Shown piece after piece: positions 1 to 12,079 of a stretch of DNA of 64,000 nucleotides. The first letter of the stretch is position 1. Each line of letters begins with the position of its first letter. Under the pieces are notes generated by a model, which saw nothing but the letters and a program-made list of their open reading frames with translations, was not told the DNA's origin and did not search any database. This stretch comes from Warburgia ugandensis (taxonomy: Eukaryota; Streptophyta; Magnoliopsida; Canellales; Canellaceae): the NCBI GenBank assembly GCA_035236585.1, contig CP141132.1, positions 41,047,880 to 41,111,879 on the forward strand, in the 5' to 3' direction. Both the position numbers and the translations under genes were made by a program.

Positions 1-2251
1 CACAAAGGTATGGATCCTGAAGGGCTTAGCTCAATTTTGATAAATTCATTGGAGTCTTATGAAGAGTAAAGTGCTATCGAATAATGACAACCTAAGTATA
101 ATGGAGCAGATCAGAAGATGTGTGCAATTAACACATTATGTGATTAAGAGGAACATAACACGACAATGATAGGGAAATGAATTTGACCGAGTTATCAAAA
201 AGATTTTGATGATAATACTAAGGATGATAATAGATTGATCCTAACATGAACTTGTAAGAAAAGTATAGCATGATCAAAATGTCAATGCCATTATTAAGAC
301 ATTTTATGAATTTTATTGAGGCTATAAGCAATTGAGAATTTCAATGATCTTAAGACAGTTTATAATTTCTTAGAAGCATTCAGTTTATCATATCTGTTAA
401 GTAAAGGAGTAGATGTAGTATTGATTATATGCAACAAAGCACGTGAAGACATTGATCTAGGTAGACAAAATTGATAATTTTGAAGAAAAGAAAGAAAGAG
501 ATAGAGATGTGACTACCAGTATTCAATGAATATTGAATATTCAAAAGAAGATGATCATGACTTTATGAAGATACATACAAATCTTTCATCTTGAATCGAG
601 TGGGAAGATAAACCAATCAACTTCGAAGGATTGATGATAGATGAGTTGGTGATCTTATTGTAAAAGAGTATAAAAGAGAGAAAGCATATGGGGTTTAAGA
701 CTTTGAGTAGAGTATCGAATTTTAGGAGATTATGAGACAAGAAATTTCTGAAGAGGAATTGTGACCAACTAGAAATTAAATTCTACAAATGGTTTGATAT
801 CAATTATTACAATTAGATTTTTATCAGATCCATTAGCTTATGGGGAGCACCAATGGATATAATCCATAAAAAGGAAAATTTGGTGATATCCCACCTTGCC
901 TATAAAGTATATTGAAAAAGGAATTAAGTCGGGACAGTGACTTGTCCATTTAGCAAGTAGGGTACCATCAAGGATCAAATTGAGGTCTTACTATCATAGA
1001 TTGGAAGACCAAAAATCTTAAGACCATTATTTAGTCATTACCTTTAGAGTACTGTTGACTAAATAAAGGTATCCCACCCTAATTAATCAAGTATGTTAGT
1101 ATCTATGAGTTAGTAGTCGAAGTTATATACTCAGAGGGATATTATAAGTATTTGGACATGAGTTTTACCTAAAAGAAGTTACTTGTTAGACTAAGTCATT
1201 TGAGGGTATGAGGTCAGTTGATTAGGCCGCATTATGGAGTTGATTAGGCCACATCATGGAGGAGCTACAAGTAAAATAAATACAGTAACAACTGAGACAG
1301 AAGCAAAAATAAGGAGCGATCTCCACCAGGGAGACAGATTTTTCCAAACCTGAATAGATACCATGACAAACCATAGAAATCACTGTGGGTCTGAAAGATG
1401 CTGCAGACTTGGATTGAAAAGAAAGGTAGATAAGTACTGATCACTTTAGAGACCCTTGAGCTTATGACAAAGATATATCTAGAAAGAGATCAATCGGTAA
1501 TCAAATAAATTTTTTCTATGTGGCTATGAAAATATTCCATGCTTACCTGAGTGTTTTTCAAATTTGATGATTTAACAGCTTCAGCATAACTTGATGCAGT
1601 AGCTATTGAACAAGAACTGCTATTATAAGCTAAGTATGAGGAGGCACTTGAAGGATAAAATTTGAGGAATTGAGAAAATCACTACTTATGAGGATACCTC
1701 CTAACAATACAGACTGCATGGTTGATGATAAAGCCTTGATAAAATATTGCACAATATATTGACATAGGGGATGGAAGGAGAAAAGGTGAGATGGTTAGCA
1801 CACTATAAGGTGAAGATTTAATGTTACGTTGCCTTTAGACAAATAGTTAGTTGTTATGAGCATATACCAAGTATGAAAAATCATCAAGCAAAGAAAGGAC
1901 AAAGAGGATGATGACAAAGGATTCAACCATGACCTAGTAAGGGTACTCCATTATGAATAAGAGACTTTTTGCTTTGCATAAATGGGAACATTACCGAAAA
2001 TCCTATTGACAAATTGATGTGAATAGTGAGATAAGGCCTCTAGACGAGAACATTTGACCCATGATGATGAATCGACCATTAACATTTGACATGAGAAAAG
2101 CATTTAATGAATTCAATAATTATGAAACTGGATATAGAGTTAGAACATTTTAGTATATGATAAGGTCCTCGATGGAAGATGCATCTAAGTATTATAGTTG
2201 TAAATTATATTTAAGTGATAAATTTTTTTTATGTTCAATAACATTAAATAT
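1..2251. other. AT-rich stretch, no recognisable gene
   Basis: All six frames are closed at short intervals. The longest open stretch (about 61 codons, minus strand, 555-740) shows no motif I know. By position this should be the 3' flank and left end of the CACTA element whose Ulp1-like gene stops at 2252. I see neither the subterminal repeats found at 12.1 and 18.2 kb nor a convincing CACTA terminus. Short lysine/glutamate-rich plus-strand stretches near 600-720 and 1560-1660 look like eroded transposon coding sequence, but I cannot assign a family. Confidence 0.4.
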
Positions 2252-2566
2252 CTACAAATTAAAAGCTAAGAGATATTCAATCTATTCCATTCCGATGTTA
2301 TCTATGTCTAATTGGGAGTAACTCTTGCTACCCAAATGAACTAGTAAGACAACAAATATTAAATCAATTGAGGCATTAATGTTGGTGTCATTTAAGAGAT
2401 GTAGAAAACTATAAGATTGATGGTTAGTCAAATAATTGAACCTTTCTCAATTGGGAGATTGTAAATCCTTCGCTATTAAGAGTTCTCATATATCTAAGAA
2501 GGTAGTACCCACACTCCCAATCAGATTGTTGTCAAGGGCATTACACAATAAATTCAACAAATTATA
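2252..2566 (-). pseudogene. Ulp1-like (C48) protease, catalytic-Cys exon and C-terminus
   Basis: Read on the minus strand, one frame gives CP-x-QQ followed by SDWECGYYLLRYM, the Gln/Cys active-site signature of C48 (Ulp1/SENP-type) cysteine proteases. The putative nucleophile Cys codon is at 2511-2513. Further on, YSQLDIDNIGME-x-IEYLL (about 2345-2270) fits the usual C-terminal helix of transposon Ulp1 proteins, ending at a stop at 2252-2254. Two in-frame stops break the frame: TGA where Arg or Lys is usual in CPxQ, and TAG where Trp is usual after GME. The matching His exon lies beyond solo LTR A1, near 8.0 kb, so this is the displaced last part of that gene. Such domains are known in the second ORF of many plant CACTA elements. 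Confidence 0.6.
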
Positions 2567-2626
2567 AGGTTCAAATATCATGTGTAATTATAAGTCTAGG
2601 TTATAAGGTTATACTAAAGAAGTAGT

Positions 2627-5600
2627 TGTGACGACCCAAGTTTTTGAAATACATTTTTGTTAATCATTTTCAAATTTTAGTCTACCAATTTTGCAAACAT
2701 TTTAAAAACTTAAGTAGCGAAAAAAAATTTCGTTGAAAATCTTTTCAAAAAACCCGAATGCCACATTTTACTCACATATACATACATAATTTTGTGCACA
2801 ACATATGTTTCCAAAGAAACTCATTTTATTAAAATTGCAAGATCGATCTAGTGGTTCACATACACAACCCCTTTATTACATCTTAGGTCCAAAATACACA
2901 AATCAAAATACAATCCAATCCTTTCACAAATATACATAGTCTTGATCAACAGTATGGTCTTCATCTTCCCATTTCGTATCCCTCCATTCCTTTTCTTTTG
3001 TATTTAAGATATTGTAAACATTCAAATATTTACAATATCTTAGCAAGCTATGCTTGGTAGGGGATTCAAGAATATATGTAATTGTATAATTCAAATGTAC
3101 AGTATTCATAATCATCATATTCCATGTTAATCACATACTTTAATTTCCATGAACCATACCATATATGCTCATTCAATCATAAAATTTATCACGTAACATC
3201 CACTATCATAATTTCAAACCATCTAGACTTTAGCTGGGAAAATACTCCCTCATTAGGGTAGTATTGGCATCTCACTATGCCATGCATCATGTGCAAAATA
3301 CTCAAGGACTACCATGCTGTAATCTGATTCATATTAGCTCGCTTGGATAACTGCCCTAATCACCACTGATACCATAGTGGAAAATATTGTGTCACTGCCT
3401 GTATGGGGAGACAGGACTTTCATAGTGGAGCCTTCCCATAATTGCCCAACCCAACTTTTAGCCTCTCCTTGGGCAAGGTATCATAATATCATCAAATTTC
3501 GGGAAGCAGGTGGCCAAACCCTCATAACTTCCCTAGCATAGCATCCCTAAGCTTATGCCTATTTAAAACAAAACCACAAGCCTCCATGCTTGTATCTAAA
3601 ATACTTCATGTACATCTCAGACGATAAGTTTATTTATATTATCATTCTTGTATTCAATATCCTCATACTAAGGATATGATTTTATTTCTAGATGTAGGGA
3701 TCCTCATTTACAATGAATGATACCCATATTCTTATAAGTTTAGGGATTAATCATTTGTTGTAAATGATCCCCATTTCCTTTAATTTGGTATTCATATACC
3801 AAATGTTATTAAGTGTAAGGATACTCATTTGATACAAATGGTATCCATTATTATTATGTTCTTATCTACGTTTAAGGGCAATCATAAATGATACCCAGGT
3901 ATTTATTATGTATTCCATATAATTTCAATAGTTATTTCTATCTCATATGCATGAATTATGATTCAAAAGTAACTAAACATATTATCATCCTTAAGCATTA
4001 GAGTGTCTATGAATAACAACAATTCCATAAACCATAGGTCTTGTATTCTTAAAGTTCTACCTACCTTCATGTAGTGATCCATTCCTTCATATCATCCATG
4101 ATTGACATATGTAATCTGTAAATACATACATACTATCATTATCTATACAATTTTGGATAATCTCCTATCTATATTCCTTATCTAATCTTATCCTTTGATA
4201 TAAAGGATCTAGATCTGTCTTATGTTCCTATCATCCATATAATCTATCTTCCTTAAATAGTATTTTATCCTATTGATCAATAAATCTTATGGTTAGAATG
4301 ATCTTCTAACCTTTCAAATCTAATTATTTTCTATCTCTAAGTCTTTATGTATCCATCTCTTTGATCTTGATCTTTCATAGATCCTTTGATCAACAATCTA
4401 TTCTTGTTGATAAAGATCAAGGGCCTTGATCTTCTATTATCTAGTTTTTCTTTGATCTAAGTTTAGTTATTTGATCATCCCTAAGGAGGATGATCTTGGT
4501 TCTTTTTCTTGAATCATATTTGATCAAGGGTTTGGATTATCTAATCTAATGATTTAGATTTGATCTATAGCATACCTACTAATAAACATGCATACTAAGT
4601 ACAATACAATGTTATTATTCTTATTGTTCTTGATCATTCAAGATCCCTTGGATCTTGTTTGATCTTGATTATCTTACTTACCATTTTTATTAAGATTAGA
4701 TATTTTACTAACCTTTTATGCTCTTATTATTATTATTATTATTCAACTAGTTAATATTTTATTGGTTGAAGATAGCTTATTTTATCCTAAATTTAGACTA
4801 CTCATATTTCCAATTGATTAAGGCTTACTAGTTGAATAGTTGAGCACAAAGTGGTTACTTCAATCCTCATGTAGGGAGGCGTTTAGACCTCACAAATGTC
4901 AACAAAAGGTAGGGGAAGAGCAAAGCTCTATTAGAAAACCACCTTAACCACCATGTTTAGCATTCACTGGTGTGTCCTTAGCTCAACCTTTCATAAGGTT
5001 CCTATGAGCATTTTAACCCTAAGTACTCTTTCTAATTGATTTTAATTAAGTCCATGAACATTTAAAATGTCTTTCATGGAGTTTCATTATTCTCCTATTT
5101 TGGGCCAAGGAAATGATATTCCTTATATTATCCTACTACCTATAGCCCTTAGTATCAATATGTCCATGTCATTCATTCCATGTAAATGTCCTTCAACTCT
5201 ATTTTCATTTAATTACATTTTCAATGTAATTGTTATAACATAACCATTAAAGCATAAACAAATAAATCTACTAAGCAATAATGACCTTCAATAATTCAAA
5301 TGAAAATCTAACATGTCATAACTATTCATCATGATTTAACGGTCATAGTTGATTTGTATCCCTTTTAAGGTTTAGATCTTGATCCTTTCATTTTCCTTTA
5401 GATCTAATACATCTTCTTAATGTGATTTGATCACTAGATCATTGATGCATCACATCCAATGATCTAATCTTTCTTGATCCAATTGATCAAGAAGATCTTA
5501 AGTCATTTTATCCAATTTAAGGGCATATATCTTAATCTATCCCAAATCATCATCATCAAGCCCATCAATCCATTTGATATTAACTTCATATCTTCATCCA

Positions 5601-7725
5601 AATAAAGCCACACTATCCAATCATCCTTGATCAACTTGATCAAGGAGATTACCATTCATTTTCATGGATTTCACTACTTTTAATGCTAAATCTCATAATT
5701 AAACATAGATCAGTCACTTCTAACCATTGATTCCATCTTTTAGATTCACACGATCATCAATGGATTAGAATTATAGAGTTTGATCATTCCAAATTTCACT
5801 AATCATAAGAATTAGTAATAATTTTCTTTATTAATAGAATTTTACATGCTTCAAAACATAAATTTTCTAAGTTTAGTAGGTTCTACTCATCAAGATAAAT
5901 TCAACGCAACATTCTAATCTCAATTTGGAGTTAAATTGAGATCAGAATTGAGATTTTAAGATTTTAGCCTGTTTTAAGGGCTAAAATTTGATCTTACTTT
6001 TTTTGTTAATTTTCTTGATCTAGAAACCTAAAAATTTTACTATGATCATGGTCCTTTGAGTTTTGGGACCTCCTGAACCCATCCATCTGTTCATATCTCA
6101 ATTTTGAGATCATCTTGATCATGATCCAATACTGTTACAATGGATTTTTGTGATTATCACCAATAAATACAATTTAAAACATATATTTGATGAGTTCAGT
6201 AACTTATACAAGTGACAAGGAAGCTATAGAAACTTTTAGATCTAAAATCAGATCTAAATTGAGCTCTTAATTGAAGAATTAAGATTTCAGTTCAAAATTG
6301 GACGGCTGAGATCAACTCCACAGAAAAAGACAAATGGAGGTCGGCCCTCACCTATTACCTGGGATTACCCATCACCAGGGATGGGTGACTGGTGATAGGC
6401 AAGACAGTCCAGATCTGGACCATTAAATTGCCCATCATTGGATCTCTTCCATCCTATAAGATCAAGAGCCCAGATTTCATCTCCTAGGGTTTTTGAGCCC
6501 TAGGAATCCATCCAATGGCTCTGAATTTCAATTTGAGCCATCCATGGTAGGGATCTCTACCCTGTTTCTGGATCCATCATTCTTGATGGATCAATGGCTG
6601 GGGAGATCACCTAGAGGCTGTGAAATTCATCGTTGCTGTTGCCGAAGAAGGTTGGGGACCATAGGGGAAACATAGATCTCATGTCTTTGAAGAGATCTAG
6701 AGATCCATCAGTTTAAGATCACTTTTCACCAACCAGATTGGCCAAAATCTCTTGAATTAATTACCAGAGACAGTGATACACGAGTGAGATTTCTTCGTTT
6801 GGGATTTCCTGACGATCCATGAGGTGGATCATCATGAAAGCAAAGGGCTTTTGTAGATCACCCTTGTCCAACCAAATCCAACGATGGAGATGTTATTTTA
6901 ACAGGTAGAAAGTGATAGATAATTGGATTAGGGTTTCTTGGGCAGAAACCCTAGTTCATTGGGGATGACGCGTCCCTGGACGTGCCTAATGCAAACATGG
7001 GGTCGTCTACCAGGGTGCTTCTAGGGACACGCCCACAGAGAATAAGAGAGAAAGAAAGAGGAATTGGGGGAGATGGGGGAAGATTTTGGAGCTGGGATTT
7101 TGGGGCATTCTAGGAGACCTCGTGACGAACATTAGGAGAATTTTATGAGCTATTTATAGGGAATTTTGAATTTTCCATGATTACTTGCAATTATAATATT
7201 TGATTTCTTTTTATTATTAAATTATCTTTGGATTTCCACTACCACCCCCTTCTCCACTAGCAGTTGGCAGTGGTTTGATTCATGATGACATGTTTTCTAG
7301 CTATTGGATCCCTTTGTGGGTCCCACAGAGGTGTGAAAAGACCAGTTTGCCCTTTTATGGAGAAAATTTTATTTTATTCTCCCAGACTCAGAATTGAGCG
7401 TACTTAGTGGCGTTGGATTCGTATTTCTAAGTACATTCCAAATTTTGATGTCTTAGGTCTCGGTTATTAGTAAAATTACCATTTTACCCTTTTATTCTTA
7501 AAAATGGAGAAAAATAAGGATTTTTCATCTGAACTCATAATTTGATGTAGTTATAGTCATTCTGATCGGTTTTTAGAGTACATTACAAATATCCAAGTTT
7601 TAAGTCTTGATTTTTTTTTACAAAAATGAATTTTCCTAGAACTCAAAGTTCTAGTTCTACTTTAAAATTTTTAATTTTTAATTTTTGATAATTCAATTAT
7701 ATTCTTAAAAATTGTGGTTGTTACA
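2627..7725. mobile_element. Solo LTR A1 (about 5.1 kb, large LTR family A)
   Basis: The unit starts TGTGACGACCC and ends GGTTGTTACA, giving TG...CA termini. It is flanked by GTAGT (2622-2626) and ATAGT (7726-7730), a 5-bp target duplication with one change. No gag-pol, primer-binding site or second terminal copy lies inside, so it is an LTR left after loss of the internal region. It aligns along its length with the unit at 41933-46829, for example over the stretch with the word GATAACTGCCCT near 3350 and 42770. It interrupts the intron between the His and Cys exons of the CACTA Ulp1-like gene. The parent lineage is unknown; the size suits large gypsy or LARD-type elements. Confidence 0.75.
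4800..5160 (-). repeat. Segment of LTR A1 homologous to the antisense Athila leader
   Basis: This stretch is colinear with the reverse complement of 37760-38140, the untranslated leader of the plus-strand Athila-like element. Shared words include AGGCGTTTAGACCTCACAAA, GATTTTAATT and GGGCCAAGGA, in the same order. The same segment occurs in LTR A2 (43855-44220), so it was in the family before both insertions. The direction of transfer cannot be told from one window. Confidence 0.7.
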
Positions 7726-7739
7726 ATAGTAAAGCTTAC

Positions 7740-10205
7740 CTTGACCCTTTTCCAAGTTGGTGTTGCTAAATGACTATTATTTTCCATCTTAGCCCATTTA
7801 TACCATGAACTATACATATATAAGTAAAAGCATTATGTATGAATAAATAGGATATTTATTAGTTATCCAACTATTATAATGAATGAAATAAAATTCAACT
7901 AACTTATTGATCAATTCCATCAATGGTCCTTGAATGTGTGCTCCACAAGAATGAAAAAACATTGTAATTCCACCATGCACATCCAAAGTTAGCAACATCC
8001 AATGGGACATATATACATAATCAATCAATTGAAATTTGATAAACTTAATTTATATACATATTAATGTTTTTGTGGAATCGTAGCAAGACATGTAATAACT
8101 TACCTACTATTTTATGGAATCAATAAGGCTTGTCCCTTGTCACAACCCAAGAACCTAGGTATGATATCTTGTATTTGTTTCTCCTTAGGCAAATGCTCCT
8201 TTGGACCAAAGACAACAATAGGGTCAAGGAATTTGTAAATGTCCTTCACATGTAATCTTTGCAATTTATCATTCAGAGCCTGCATAAACTTAATGTCAAA
8301 TGCTTATCATGTCCTATTAATAATTAATGTTAATTTGATTGTTAATAGAGTAATTATAAGACATACACGATATAGACAGTGATGTATGGGTATTATAGCT
8401 AAGCCATATTACATATGGCTAAGAGGTATATATAGCACACTAGCCTCTATCCTTACAGAGCTGATTTCGATATCTTTGTTGATTAGTCTACATAGTCCTC
8501 TCAGGAATGAATGCGTGTGTTTGGTGGAACTTGCACCTGATCCCTACACTATAGAAGTAATTTTTCAGATATTAGCAAAGAATATATATATATATGTATA
8601 CATACATGAAGAGTAAAAAAGATTCAATTTTATCCTAAAAATAGACATAAATACCTAGGATGGGCAAATGACAATCCAGAATTTGTTATTAGAGAGGAGA
8701 TGACCCTCATTGGCGCCTTGGGCTTCTTCTGGTTAACATTACAATGCAAATAGTATTTAAAAAATTAGCTCTAGCATTAAAGTTATTGTTGAACACAATG
8801 CTGTGATATGATATACATACCTTGAAAATTATTGTTTTGATATACCTCTTCGACCAAGCTACATGATATCTAATCGCATCCCTAACAATATGGATATTGT
8901 CTACTTCTATAGGAAATGTTAGGGGACATATAGTTGGAGGAAGGCAGTTATGCACACACGCTTAATGTGTGGATGCATTAACCTGTCATGCAACATGACA
9001 AAAAATGCCTCGTATAGTGTAGCCACATCAACGTCGATCTCAGATGTATAAAATTGTAGCATGCACTGACCCACCTGCAAATTAGAAATCACCTATACAT
9101 AAGAATAAATGAAGATTACTAAGACATGAAATAGAAAAAAAGTAAGCATGTCAATAATTACCTCCTTGATTTGGACATCTCCTTCTAAATTGTTGCTCCT
9201 CCATATCTTCATTAGATGGAGGAGTGCATCTATTGTAAGAGGGGGTTGAGGGGGAACATCTTGACTTGGACCTTCGAAACCCCAAGGGTCCTCGAAGAAA
9301 TTGTTCCATACCTTTGTGTATAGCTCATTCAACGTATTATCCTTCCATGTCCTCTATTGGAGGATTTCTTATTTTATAGAAGAATTTGGAAGGAACCAAA
9401 CCACATCCTTGGCCCCTTACTTGGCCAAGGTGCTTGTATCTATTGCCCATAGCCATATACAGGATGTCCTCCTTTGAAGCAGTGCTACTCAGAGTCCCTA
9501 TAGTGCTACTTTTCTAGGTCAACTATTCCTGCACATGCAATTAATAGAATAATATGATTTCATATATATATATATTATAATTCAAGAGATGCAAAAGTAG
9601 ACAAGTAAAACCACTTACAATTCTTGAAGCAATTAAAGCAGCATTTTCATTAGGAAAGGTCTAGAAGTTATGCCACTTTGAATGCGCCATTTTCCAAACA
9701 AGGGGCGATCAATGGGATATGTGGTCCTAACCTTCTTTTGCTGTTAAGAGAGACATTGCTTTAGAGTTAATGAAATAAAATTTAGGTATAGTTAGATAGA
9801 ATTGAACTGTCACATATACTTCTAATTCTTCTAACCATGCGTAACCAATCCTTGAGAGGTGGTGTCGTATATGATTGGTCACACGCACCATTTGTCCTTT
9901 CACATGGGCCTACATGTCAAAGAAACATGTAATGAAGCACAATGGACTTGAAAATAAGAGAAATCAAGCTTTGTCTACCTTATAATTATCTGAAAATTTG
10001 TAGATAGGTGAGTCTGTACAAACTGATTCCATGCATCTCTGTCAATGATGCTGGAATACAACTCAGGGATTGTGTAGAGTGTAGATGGATTATTAGCATT
10101 TGGAAATATGTACTCCCTCACTAGATCACTCTTCCATTTCCTCCATTGTTCATTAGCCCCATGTAGAGAATTCTTCTTATACTTATCGAAGGTGTTGAAA
10201 GTAGA
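7740..10205 (-). pseudogene. CACTA second ORF: PTTA/En-Spm domain and Ulp1-like His exon
   Basis: Minus-strand exons can be pieced together. About 10200-10010 reads EQWRKWKSDLVREYIFPNAN and later DRDAWNQFVQ, in the style of the plant transposase (Ptta/En/Spm) domain. An exon after a TGTAG acceptor near 9911 gives NHIRHHLSRIGYAWLEEL. Near 9690-9650, LVWKMAH followed by NENAALIASRI closes that domain. About 8300-8105 is a protease-like N-terminal part. About 8028-7890 gives DYVYMSHWMLLTLDV with the C48 catalytic His (codon 8002-8004), but the usual Asp in the following VFDS motif is His here. Exon 7809-7740 ends in a GTAAGC donor, and the Cys exon follows beyond LTR A1. Stops and the lost Asp mark it as dead. 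In such genes the PTTA part is linked to DNA binding; that role is inferred here. Confidence 0.55.
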
Positions 10206-10729
10206 CTACAAAGTAAAAACAAACATTAGACTATCTGAAATAAAACTATATAAAGCATCTAATATGTTGTATGTAGCAAGCATTTACAAACCTTCACCAT
10301 CTCCCATATTGCATCCTTTATTGATGGTCACATATGCCTCCAATCAGTAATTGAGACTAGCACTACGCTTTTGATAGTGCAGCAAATGAAACTAGTGTAA
10401 GAATGTGCACTGCCACCTATTGCCTACCCTTTATTGTTGAACTGTACCATCTCTCTTTCTCCCATTAACTTTCCCTTGATAATATGTTCTATTTTTGTTG
10501 GACCTCTACCATTTATCTTAAGGAGCATACTTATGCTAGACTATTCTTCATGATGCTCACTCTCTTCATGTCCATTTTTCCTACACAAGTGAAAACAATA
10601 CATTTAGAGTATAACAACATATATATTGGTTTAAAAAATCCACCATCTAAGTGCATAAATGGTGTACATAAACAGAATAGCTACAATAATCTCCATTACA
10701 TAGAATGATCAAATTAAACCATTTACAAT
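10206..10729. other. Spacer between PTTA/Ulp1 pseudogene and 191-bp array
   Basis: No gene seen. The stretch may contain a further 5' exon or 5' UTR of the minus-strand PTTA/Ulp1 gene. A CACTA-N9-TAGTG string lies near 10366, but it has no matching partner and is probably chance. Confidence 0.35.
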
Positions 10730-11685
10730 GATTAATGAATCATAAAATCATGCACATAGTTAAAAGGCATGGTATTGTTACTAGAAATGCAGACAATTAC
10801 AACAATCATAACTCAAGCAAGTATTTGGAGCCTTTATGGATGAAACTTGAAAATCTAAAGCATGGGTCTTCTTAAACTCAATGTCCACTATCTAAAATGA
10901 TAAATTTGAAGCATTTACAACCATTAACTAATCATAAAATTATGAACATAGTAAAAATTGCATGGTATTGTTACTATTCATGCAAATTACAAGAAACATA
11001 CTTCAAGCAACTATTTGCATGCCTTTTTGAATGAAACTTCAAAATCTAAAACATGGGTCTTCCTAGACTCAATGTATTCTATCTAAAATGATTAATTTCA
11101 GACATTTACAAGCATTAAAGAAGCAAAAAGTTAGGATCATAGTAAAAATCACATTCTAATGTTACGATTCACATGAATTACAATAAGCATACTTCAAGCA
11201 ATTATTGGAATGCCTTTTTGAATGAAACTTCAAATTCTAAAACATGGGAAATCTTAAAATCAATGTATTCTATCTATAATGATTAATTTCAAGCATTTAC
11301 AAGCATTAAAGAAGCATAAAATTAGGAACATAGTAAAAATCACATGGTAATGTTACTATTCATGCAAATTACAACAAGCATACTTCAAGAAACTATATGC
11401 ATGCCTTTCTGAATGAAACTTCAAAATCTATAACATGGGTCTTCTTAAACTCAATGTATTCTATCTAAAATGATCAATTTTAAGTATTTACACACATTAA
11501 ATAACCAAAAAATCAGGAACACAGTAAAAATCTAACGTTAATGTTACTATTCGTGTAGATTACAACAAGCATACTTCAAGCAACTATTTGCATGCCTCTC
11601 TGAATTGAACCTCAAAATCTAAAACATGGGTCTTCTTGAACTCAATGTATTCTATCTAGAATGATCAGTTTAAACCATATACAAG
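10730..11685. repeat. Five-copy tandem array, 191-bp period
   Basis: The anchor word CATGGG recurs at 10861, 11052, 11243, 11434 and 11625, exactly 191 bases apart each time. Each unit also carries TTACAA-CATT, a TTAC-rich centre and CTTCAAGCAA before the anchor. The units are clearly diverged by substitution, yet spacing is unchanged across all five. The array sits inside the CACTA unit between the TNP2 gene and the PTTA/Ulp1 gene. No coding potential is seen. Confidence 0.85.
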
Positions 11686-11754
11686 CATTTAAGAACCAGA
11701 AAAGAGAGAAATCCAGCCTAATGAGAGAAAATTGGTCACAAAGTGTTTGGGGGA

Positions 11755-12075
11755 AGGCATGCTTTTTAGTCTCTCCTCTCCTCCTCTCCTCTTCTTTCTT
11801 ATTCTCCTCCTTCTTCTTCTTCTCCTCAAGGGTTTTAGGTTTGAAAATTTTATGGGGTTGGGGGGGGAGGTGGGGGCGTGTGAAATCTCTCCCCACCTCT
11901 CCTCTTCTTCTTCTCCTCAAGGGTTTTAAGTTTGAAAAATAAGTGGGGGTAGGGGAATCGGGGGCGCATTAAATCTCTCCTCTCCTCTTCCTCTTTTCTT
12001 CTCCTATTTCTTCTTCTTCTTCTTCTTCTTCTTCTTCTCCTCCTCCTTAAGGGTTTTTTGTATGGGGGCAGGGTG
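11755..12075. repeat. C/T-rich tract with three copies of a CTTCTCCTCAAGGG motif
   Basis: A pyrimidine-rich tract in which CTTCTCCTCAAGGGTTTTA recurs near 11820 and 11910, with a weaker copy near 12040. Each is followed by a G-rich run. It includes a (TTC)n microsatellite at 12008-12038. On the minus strand it is purine-rich and could be 5' UTR or promoter-proximal sequence of the PTTA/Ulp1 gene. Long open frames here on both strands are low-complexity artefacts. Confidence 0.6.
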
Positions 12076-12079
12076 TTTG

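Noticed and set aside
1798..1810. CACTATAAGG as the left CACTA terminus
   Set aside because: It resembles the reverse complement of 12327-12338 only in part, has no nearby subterminal repeats, and its 3-bp flank does not match.
7810..8028. Stand-alone small membrane protein
   Set aside because: The hydrophobic tail is read-through into an intron; the first part is the Ulp1-like His exon.
10366..10384. CACTA-N9-TAGTG as a terminal pair
   Set aside because: Too short to be an element, with no repeats beside it; probably chance.
11642..11942. Open frames on both strands near 11.8 kb
   Set aside because: They result from the C/T-rich tract and its short repeats.
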